Assembly (NCBI GenBank): GCA_016780435.1
Contig: JADHLU010000078.1
Coordinates: 1-5,509, forward strand
Direction of reading: 5' to 3'
From: Flavobacteriaceae bacterium
Lineage (GTDB): Bacteria; Bacteroidota; Bacteroidia; Flavobacteriales; Flavobacteriaceae
DNA: 5,509 bases
Below, piece by piece: positions 1 through 5,509 of this stretch. Numbering within the stretch: position 1 is the stretch's first letter; each line of letters starts with the position of its first letter. A program made the position numbers and the translations under genes. The notes below the pieces were generated by a model, which had not been told where the DNA came from, searched no databases, and saw only the letters and a program-made list of their open reading frames with translations.

Positions 1-1881
1 GTCTGGAAAGACCAAGGCATCCGCAACAGCTACTGGCAAGAGATTTCATTTGGAGACGGTTTCGATGTGGTTCCAGACCCCGATGATTCGCGTTACGGTT
101 ATTCGATGAGCCAACAAGGAAGTGTAGTGCGCTACGATTACCTAACCGGAAACAATTATGGAGTGAGGCCTACTCCGCCCGATCAGCAGACCGAACTTCG
201 TTTTAACTGGAATTCGGGAATCGGTCAAGACCCTTTTGACACCTCGACTGTTTATTTCGGAAGCCAGTTCGTGCACAAAAGTACCGACAAGGGGCTTAGC
301 TGGACCGTGATCTCTCCAGACCTAACCACTAACGACCCAGCCAAGCAAAAACAAAGCGAAAGCGGAGGGCTCACCATGGACGCAACGGGCGCTGAAAATC
401 ACTGTACCATTTTGGTGATAGAGCCTTCGAAGGTCGAACAAAATATGCTTTGGGTCGGAACCGATGATGGCCGAGTTCATATTACTCGAGATGGCGGTGC
501 TAACTGGACCGATGTGAGTACCAACCTCAAAGGGCTACCTAAAGGTTCGTGGATTGCTCAGATTAGAGCCTCAGAAACCAATCCAGGGGAAGCCTATCTC
601 ATCGCCAACGATTACCGACGATTTAATTACACTCCCTACGCCTACCACACCACCAACTACGGAAAGTCTTGGGAGCGCATTGTAGACGAAACCGACGTGG
701 AGAGCTACACGCTCTCTATTCTTCCTGACCCAGAGTTTCCGAATCTCCTCTTTTTGGGTACAGATGACGGATTATACCTTTCAGTAAACAAGGGAAAAAG
801 TTGGATGAAATACACCAACGGCTTCCCTACCGTTTCTACCAAAGATTTGGTTATACATCCGCGCGAAAAAGACCTAGTTATTGGAACTTTTGGAAGAGCT
901 GCTTGGGTATTAGATGACATTCGTCCGTTACAGCAACTATCAGCCTCGCCCGATGTATTGCAACGCGAGCTTGCTCTGTTTGATGCCCCTACCGCCTACC
1001 ACGCCGCCTATCAACAACCTACCGGATCGCGATTTGGAGCCGACGCCTTGTACCACGGCGAAAATCGCCCCTCAGGAGCGCGAATAACTTATTACGTAAA
1101 ACAAGGATCCGAGGGCATGAAAGAAAAAGACAGCCTACACCTCTTTGTGTTGAAAGGTGCCGATACCATTAGACACCTAACCAGCAAGCGGCCTGAAAAA
1201 CCGGGCTTTCACCGCATCAGATGGAATCTAGACGAGAAAGGTGTCGAATCACCTTCGCGCACCTTAAGAAAACCCAAGAGAGAACCTTCTGGAGCTGATG
1301 TGCTACCAGGCACCTACACTCTTGTTGCGCAGCTTGGAGACCAAACGGCAACAGCCTCTATTGAGGTCGCCCTTGACCCCAGACTCAATCAGTCTGTGGC
1401 TCATGCACAAGAGGTATACAAGGCGACCAAAGATGTGCAAGCGCTTCTGGCTACGGTCAGTGAGTCTACCCAAAAACTGGCTCAGGCTCTAGGGCAAATT
1501 AAGGCATTCGAGGCCCAACTAAAAGCTACCGAGACCAGCTTAGACGATGAAGAAAAAGAGCGCCTCAAATCGCTAAAAGCAACCTTAACAGGACTTCAAG
1601 ATCAGGTATTCGGAAAAGAAGATAAACGCCAAGGGATTACACGAAACGCTGAAATGACCGTTCTTACCCGCATTAGAAATGCATCGCGTTACGTTCAAAC
1701 ACGTAAGTCGGGAATAACGGCCACGGAGCAGCAGCTTATTCAATTCGCAGAAGAGTCTACCCAAGCATTTACGCAGGCCGTTACTACATTCTTTGAAACG
1801 GAATGGGTCGAGTTTGTGGATCAAATGGCGCCTCATCAGAAGCCCGTTTTAAGCAAAACGCTTTCACCGGAAGTAGACTAA
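1..1881 (+). CDS. BNR/Asp-box (sortilin/VPS10-like) beta-propeller protein, glycosyl-hydrolase-like, C-terminal 626 residues (5' partial)
   Basis: The frame is open from base 1 to TAA at 1879-1881, so the true start lies upstream; the GTG at 67 is only an internal valine codon. Four Asp-box motifs (S/T-x-D/N-x-G-x-S/T-W) are visible at nt 280-303 (STDKGLSW), 484-507 (TRDGGANW), 649-672 (TTNYGKSW) and 781-804 (SVNKGKSW), marking propeller blades. The propeller ends near residues 297-311 with FGRAAWVLDDIRPL, like the 'HGR-x-x-W-x-LDD' close typical of large BNR proteins annotated as glycosyl hydrolase or sortilin-like. An Ig-like beta domain follows (SGARITYYV near residue 357, PGTYTL at 436-441, DPR at 459-461), then a mostly helical, charged tail (about 470-626). 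Such proteins are usually about 1000 residues and exported; the signal peptide would be outside the window. I see no T9SS-type C-terminal sorting domain. Enzyme activity is unproven for the family, and Asp-boxes are structural, not catalytic. It is the first visible gene of the operon, 6 nt before the LETM1-related gene. Confidence 0.88.
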   Translation, partial: VWKDQGIRNSYWQEISFGDGFDVVPDPDDSRYGYSMSQQGSVVRYDYLTGNNYGVRPTPPDQQTELRFNWNSGIGQDPFDTSTVYFGSQFVHKSTDKGLSWTVISPDLTTNDPAKQKQSESGGLTMDATGAENHCTILVIEPSKVEQNMLWVGTDDGRVHITRDGGANWTDVSTNLKGLPKGSWIAQIRASETNPGEAYLIANDYRRFNYTPYAYHTTNYGKSWERIVDETDVESYTLSILPDPEFPNLLFLGTDDGLYLSVNKGKSWMKYTNGFPTVSTKDLVIHPREKDLVIGTFGRAAWVLDDIRPLQQLSASPDVLQRELALFDAPTAYHAAYQQPTGSRFGADALYHGENRPSGARITYYVKQGSEGMKEKDSLHLFVLKGADTIRHLTSKRPEKPGFHRIRWNLDEKGVESPSRTLRKPKREPSGADVLPGTYTLVAQLGDQTATASIEVALDPRLNQSVAHAQEVYKATKDVQALLATVSESTQKLAQALGQIKAFEAQLKATETSLDDEEKERLKSLKATLTGLQDQVFGKEDKRQGITRNAEMTVLTRIRNASRYVQTRKSGITATEQQLIQFAEESTQAFTQAVTTFFETEWVEFVDQMAPHQKPVLSKTLSPEVD

Positions 1882-1887
1882 GATTCT

Positions 1888-3012
1888 ATGAATCCATCTG
1901 CCCACGGTTGGACCCTTAAGCTTAGCCATGAGCTAGACAAAGCCAGAAACACCTGGTCAGACGCAGCACACTTAACGCATTTTCAATCGCAAACTGGGTT
2001 CCTATATGGAGCCCATTTGCGTTCGTGGGAAAAACTGCAGCTACCTGCGTTAACCACAACCGATGAAATCGCCAAGGTAAATCTCTTTATTTCTCTCTAC
2101 GGGGTGGCGTCTCAGCATTCGGTAGCCGAATTTCGATCGTCATTAGGCGCCTTCTATTCTGACCTAGGACTGGGCACTTCTACGAAGAACATTGAAAAAC
2201 TCATTGATTCTCGCATCTATTTGGGCGGAGGACTGTTCAAGAAGTCAATGGGCACGAGCATGACCAACGTACTACTCTACCTTGACGTACTTCTATTTGA
2301 ACAGTTTGTGAAAGGACAGCCTATTGCCGACTATGCAGCGTTTTATGAGCACCTTGTACTAGATACCATTCAAGAAGCGGCCTCCCTGCGCAAAACGGCA
2401 GATAAAAAGCACTATAAAATCGCTAAACTTCTAGAAGACAGCAGGGCATTTAGACCTTCTGCTTTGCGTGCAAAGGCCCATGACCCAATTTCAGACTGGC
2501 CCGCAAACTTAAGCCAGTATGCGCTTAGAATGGCCGCCGTAACCCTTTGGGAGAGCAAGGGTTATTCTGAACACGCATTAGACATACTCTACTCTAAGGG
2601 AATGAGCTTTAAGTTATCAGAGGAAGCTATTCAGCAGCTTCTCAATGAGGTCGACCTATTTTACACAAGTCACTACACTGACATACCCTATCTCAAACAT
2701 GACAACCTCGTTTACAACTATTACGAAGGACTGACCAAAACTGCAGGTCGTTTAATTTACCGCAATCGCGACCGCATAAAACGCGAGTTACGTCAAAACA
2801 AAGAGTTGATCAAATTGATCAAAAAATCAACTCACACCGAATTGAGCCTCAAAGAAAAAGAGCAAATGAAGGCGTATCTATTAGACAGTTTTAAAAGCAT
2901 TCCCTCTATCGCCTTATTTTTGCTCCCAGGAGGCTCGGTGCTGTTGCCGGTCATCGCCAGCTTACTTCCAAAACTATTGCCGTCTTCATTTGACGATAAC
3001 CGCATTGACTAA
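1888..3012 (+). CDS. LETM1-related protein (LETM1-like domain at C-terminus), 374 aa
   Basis: The last ~55 residues carry the LETM1 signature: a basic/charged stretch (about 289-328, ending SLKEKEQMKAYLLDSFKSI) runs into a proline-broken hydrophobic segment (338-360) with LLPV, LLPKLLP and SSF. This resembles the segment of mitochondrial LETM1 with LLPV...FP-x-x-LPSTF. The first ~290 residues look helical and soluble and contain no motif I recognise. From memory, Bacteroidota proteins of this size and ending are annotated as 'LETM1-related biofilm-associated protein'. Eukaryotic LETM1 works in inner-membrane cation/proton homeostasis; whether the bacterial form moves ions is not known to me. 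It probably sits at the cytoplasmic membrane through the single C-terminal hydrophobic segment. The ATG lies 6 nt after the BNR gene's stop and has no good Shine-Dalgarno; a GGAAG is 14 nt upstream, too far to be convincing. The next gene starts 3 nt downstream. The family call is fairly sure; the role is unknown. Confidence 0.82.
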   Translation: MNPSAHGWTLKLSHELDKARNTWSDAAHLTHFQSQTGFLYGAHLRSWEKLQLPALTTTDEIAKVNLFISLYGVASQHSVAEFRSSLGAFYSDLGLGTSTKNIEKLIDSRIYLGGGLFKKSMGTSMTNVLLYLDVLLFEQFVKGQPIADYAAFYEHLVLDTIQEAASLRKTADKKHYKIAKLLEDSRAFRPSALRAKAHDPISDWPANLSQYALRMAAVTLWESKGYSEHALDILYSKGMSFKLSEEAIQQLLNEVDLFYTSHYTDIPYLKHDNLVYNYYEGLTKTAGRLIYRNRDRIKRELRQNKELIKLIKKSTHTELSLKEKEQMKAYLLDSFKSIPSIALFLLPGGSVLLPVIASLLPKLLPSSFDDNRID

Positions 3013-3015
3013 CTT

Positions 3016-3627
3016 ATGTACATAAGAGCACAACACCGCAATCCCGAGTTAAACGAAGCCATTGAATTTATTAGAAATCAGGCTTTTGGAATCCTAATTG
3101 CCCCGCTAAACAAGCGCAGCTGGGGAACGCATCTTCCGTTTATAGTCAATAAAGACCTCAGCCTTAGCAGTCACATGGCCAAGGCGAATCCGCTGGCGCA
3201 ACAGTGGCTCAACGAAGGGTTGCCCGAAGAGTTACTCTGCATATTTAAAGGGGCTAGTGCGTACATTTCAGGTTCTTGGTACACCCATGAAGAAGTGTCT
3301 ACCTATAACTATACCGCCCTACACGTCTATTGCACAATCAACTTGAGCAGTCCAGAGCAGACCCTTTCTGATCTAGATCACCTAATGCACACGCATGAGT
3401 CTAGGCAAAAAAATCCCAAATTTATGAGTGAATACGCTGTAGAAACGCTCAAGCAAGTGAGGGGTGTTTTAGGTTTCAAACTTGAAATTTGCGATTTTCA
3501 TTTTGCCCAAAAACTCTCTCAAGAGCGAACCGAAGATCGCGCTCAAGTGATCGCTCATTTGGCAGATGGCGATGCCAATGAACAAGCAGTCGCAGCGGCC
3601 ATGCAACAACTAAACAAACCTGTATGA
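3016..3627 (+). CDS. PaiB-family FMN-binding split-barrel protein ('FMN-binding negative transcriptional regulator'), 203 aa
   Basis: The length (203 aa) and motif order fit PaiB: an N-terminal MYI...FI-x-x-x-x-FG-x-L (1-26), HLPF at 39-42, SHMAKANP at 52-59, the strand IFKGASAYISGSWY at 76-89, and YNYTALHVYCTI at 97-108. These are the most conserved stretches of the family's FMN-binding split barrel. Bacillus subtilis PaiB is genetically linked to repression of protease and sporulation genes, which gave the family its name, but no helix-turn-helix is visible here. Direct DNA binding is therefore doubtful, and a flavin-dependent oxidoreductase or flavin-sensing role is equally possible. It is a soluble cytoplasmic protein with no signal peptide or membrane segment. 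It starts 3 nt after the LETM1-related gene, and its TGA overlaps the oxyR ATG, so translation of the two is probably coupled. The gene symbol is left blank because orthology to the Bacillus gene is not shown. Confidence 0.88.
   Translation: MYIRAQHRNPELNEAIEFIRNQAFGILIAPLNKRSWGTHLPFIVNKDLSLSSHMAKANPLAQQWLNEGLPEELLCIFKGASAYISGSWYTHEEVSTYNYTALHVYCTINLSSPEQTLSDLDHLMHTHESRQKNPKFMSEYAVETLKQVRGVLGFKLEICDFHFAQKLSQERTEDRAQVIAHLADGDANEQAVAAAMQQLNKPV
3624..3627 (+). other. ATGA stop/start overlap coupling the PaiB-like gene to oxyR
   Basis: The oxyR ATG (3624-3626) and the TGA of the PaiB-like gene (3625-3627) share bases. No Shine-Dalgarno-like sequence precedes the ATG, so re-initiation by ribosomes finishing the upstream gene is the likely way oxyR is translated. 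The overlap is seen directly; the mechanism is inferred. Confidence 0.8.
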
Positions 3628-4574
3628 CCATCACCCAACTCCACTATCTAATAGCTGTTGCCGAGCATCAGAATTTTACGGTTGCCGCCGAAAAGTCTTT
3701 TGTCACTCAACCCACGTTAAGCATGCAGGTGGCTAAGCTCGAAGAAGAACTTAATATTAAGTTATTCGACCGCAGTTCTAAACCGATCAAGCTGACCGCG
3801 GTTGGAGAGAAAATTGTAGAACAAGCCAGAAGAGTGGTAATTGAGGCCGAGCGCATAAAAGATATCGTATCGGTCGAAAAGGGATATGTCGGTGGGCCCT
3901 ACAACTTGGGCATCATTCCGACCGTTATGCCTACCCTACTTCCGATGTTTTTAGCTGTTTTTATTAAGAAATATCCCAAGGTTAAGCTGATTATAAAAGA
4001 AATGACTACCGAAGAGATAGTGGTTCAGCTCAGAGAAGGAAAGCTAGACGGAGCCATAGCCGCAACACCCTTGGCGCAGGAAGACATCATTGAACGCCCG
4101 CTGTTCTACGAGCCCTTTGTGGCCTACATACCAGACAATCACAGGCTTAGCGATCAAAAACAGTTACATAGTGAAGATCTAAGGCTAGATGAGGTGTTAC
4201 TGCTTGAAGACGGACACTGCTTTAGAGACGGAGTAGTCAATCTCTGTGGAGTACCTAAGCAATTGGACCCCAGTGTCTTTAGAATTGAAAGCGGTAGTTT
4301 CGAGACCTTGATAAAACTATCCGACGAAAACATGGGGATGACCCTGCTACCCTATCTGCACACCCTTCATTTGAATGAACAACAGAAAAAACATCTGAAA
4401 TATTTTGAAAAACCTGAGCCTGCTAGAGAAATAAGCCTAATCTATCACAAGAGTGAGCTCAAATTGCAGATAACCTCGGTGTTGAAAGAAGTTATTAGCT
4501 CTGTAATTCGAGGAGCCATTAGCTTTCACGACGTGAAGATCATTTCACCTAAACAGCAATCAACGAAGGTCTAG
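3624..4574 (+). CDS. oxyR: OxyR, LysR-family peroxide-sensing transcriptional regulator, 316 aa
   Basis: An N-terminal winged helix-turn-helix (about 1-60: MTITQLHYLIAVAE, then AAEKSFVTQPTLSMQVAKLE, LFDR) is typical of LysR regulators. A linker helix (about 60-88) and a periplasmic-binding-protein-like sensor domain follow. The OxyR signature is explicit: LLLEDGHCFRDGVVNLC contains Cys199 (nt 4218-4220) and Cys208 (nt 4245-4247), the same numbers and spacing as the disulfide pair of E. coli OxyR. H198, the GIIPT segment ending at T100, and MGMTLLP in the sensor domain also match. In known OxyR proteins, hydrogen peroxide oxidises the pair to a disulfide and switches the regulator to activate catalase, peroxiredoxin, Dps and thioredoxin-system genes. 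At 316 residues it is about 11 longer than the E. coli protein, with the extra at the C-terminus. It is last in a plus-strand operon, overlapping the PaiB-like gene by 4 nt; no separate promoter could be recognised. Its 3' end overlaps a convergent small gene by 26 bp. Confidence 0.95.
   Translation: MTITQLHYLIAVAEHQNFTVAAEKSFVTQPTLSMQVAKLEEELNIKLFDRSSKPIKLTAVGEKIVEQARRVVIEAERIKDIVSVEKGYVGGPYNLGIIPTVMPTLLPMFLAVFIKKYPKVKLIIKEMTTEEIVVQLREGKLDGAIAATPLAQEDIIERPLFYEPFVAYIPDNHRLSDQKQLHSEDLRLDEVLLLEDGHCFRDGVVNLCGVPKQLDPSVFRIESGSFETLIKLSDENMGMTLLPYLHTLHLNEQQKKHLKYFEKPEPAREISLIYHKSELKLQITSVLKEVISSVIRGAISFHDVKIISPKQQSTKV
4549..4574. other. 26-bp tail-to-tail coding overlap of oxyR and the small minus-strand gene
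   Basis: The oxyR stop (TAG, 4572-4574) lies inside the small gene, and that gene's stop (TAG on the minus strand, 4549-4551) lies inside oxyR. There is therefore no room between them for an intergenic terminator, and I see no GC-rich hairpin with a T-run nearby on either strand. Transcripts from the two operons probably run into each other and form antisense RNA. Confidence 0.75.
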
Positions 4575-4758
4575 CGTACAACTCGTACTTGAGCAGCGGT
4601 TTATCGTTTACAAATTCCCGCAACCACTCCACTAAAGCCAACCATTCTTGGCCTTGTAGCATACCCTTTGCTTTTTGTACTTCTTTTAAAAATAGATCAC
4701 GATCAAAACTGACCTTTTCTAAAATAGACTGGGTGTAATTCAGCATTTTATTTCTCAT
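4549..4758 (-). CDS. Conserved-looking small hypothetical protein, 69 aa (or 65 aa from a second ATG)
   Basis: This is a short, charged, soluble protein starting MRNKMLNYTQSILEKVSFDR, followed by an amphipathic helical stretch (LFLKEVQKAKGML, EWLALVEWLREFV) and a less ordered tail (LLKYELYARPSLIAV). The pattern 'MLNY-x-x-x-ILEKVSF-x-x-x-LF-x-KE' is one I recall in short uncharacterised Bacteroidota proteins, so I regard it as a real gene, although no function is known. There is no signal peptide, membrane segment or cysteine motif. The first ATG (4756-4758) is taken as the start; a second (4744-4746) would give MLNYTQ... and may be the true one. Neither has a strong ribosome-binding site. It lies 71 nt downstream of the DUF4442 gene on the same strand and may be co-transcribed from trxB. 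Its last codons overlap the end of oxyR on the other strand, so the C-terminal tail may differ from relatives. Confidence 0.68.
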   Translation of the reverse strand: MRNKMLNYTQSILEKVSFDRDLFLKEVQKAKGMLQGQEWLALVEWLREFVNDKPLLKYELYARPSLIAV

Positions 4759-4829
4759 GATTTATTCTTTAGAACTTCATGAAATTAAAATGAGAATTCA
4801 AAAAATTATCCCAAGGATTCGTTAAAATT

Positions 4830-5509
<680 letters not shown>

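Noticed and set aside
67..69. GTG as the start codon of the BNR gene
   Set aside because: The same frame is open back to base 1 and codes family-like sequence before it; the gene clearly begins outside the window.
705..920. Minus-strand open frame of 71 codons
   Set aside because: It lies wholly antisense to the propeller region of the BNR gene and its translation resembles no protein family.
1298..1492. Plus-strand open frame of 64 codons
   Set aside because: It is an out-of-frame shadow inside the BNR gene, with no protein-like pattern or ribosome-binding site.
1585..1836. Minus-strand open frame of 83 codons, cysteine- and leucine-rich
   Set aside because: It is antisense to the helical tail of the BNR gene; its composition is that of a shadow frame.
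4575..4590. GTAC-aactc-GTAC as a terminator hairpin after oxyR
   Set aside because: The stem is only 4 bp, there is no T-run, and it lies inside the small gene's coding sequence.
4759..4829. Possible Bacteroidota-type promoter (TTG...TAnnTTTG) before the small minus-strand gene
   Set aside because: The best fit on the minus strand has TAATTTCA in place of the -7 box and a 24-nt spacer after TTG, too poor to call. The 71-nt stretch is AT-rich and otherwise featureless.

Overview
The window looks like chromosomal DNA of a Bacteroidota bacterium, most likely of the Flavobacteriia type. The reasons are the protein families present (a long BNR/sortilin-like propeller protein, a LETM1-related protein, a flavobacterial-type DUF4442 protein and a short Bacteroidota-style protein), moderate-to-low GC, very tight gene packing, and start codons that mostly lack a Shine-Dalgarno sequence. 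This placement is inferred from recalled family patterns, not from a search.

Layout. Positions 1-4574 hold four tightly packed plus-strand genes: the C-terminal part of a BNR/Asp-box beta-propeller protein (start outside the window), a LETM1-related protein, a PaiB-family FMN-binding protein, and an OxyR-type LysR regulator. Gaps are 6 nt, 3 nt and a 4-nt ATGA overlap, so the four are very probably one transcript. Positions 4549-5509 hold three minus-strand genes that converge on the first group: the C-terminal end of thioredoxin reductase (trxB, start outside the window), a DUF4442 hotdog-fold protein, and a small protein of about 69 residues. The small gene's 3' end overlaps that of oxyR by 26 bp.

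How they may work together. OxyR carries the complete peroxide-sensing cysteine pair, at the same residue numbers as in E. coli (C199, C208), and is co-transcribed with a flavin-binding protein. Thioredoxin reductase, which supplies electrons for disulfide reduction, lies in the facing operon. The region therefore has a redox/thiol theme. The link to the LETM1-related membrane protein and the probably exported BNR protein is operon context only. I see no mobile element, CRISPR array, RNA gene or phage gene. No intergenic stretch exceeds about 75 nt. The window is mostly ordinary core-type genome; the least understood part is the BNR-LETM1-PaiB-OxyR gene set.
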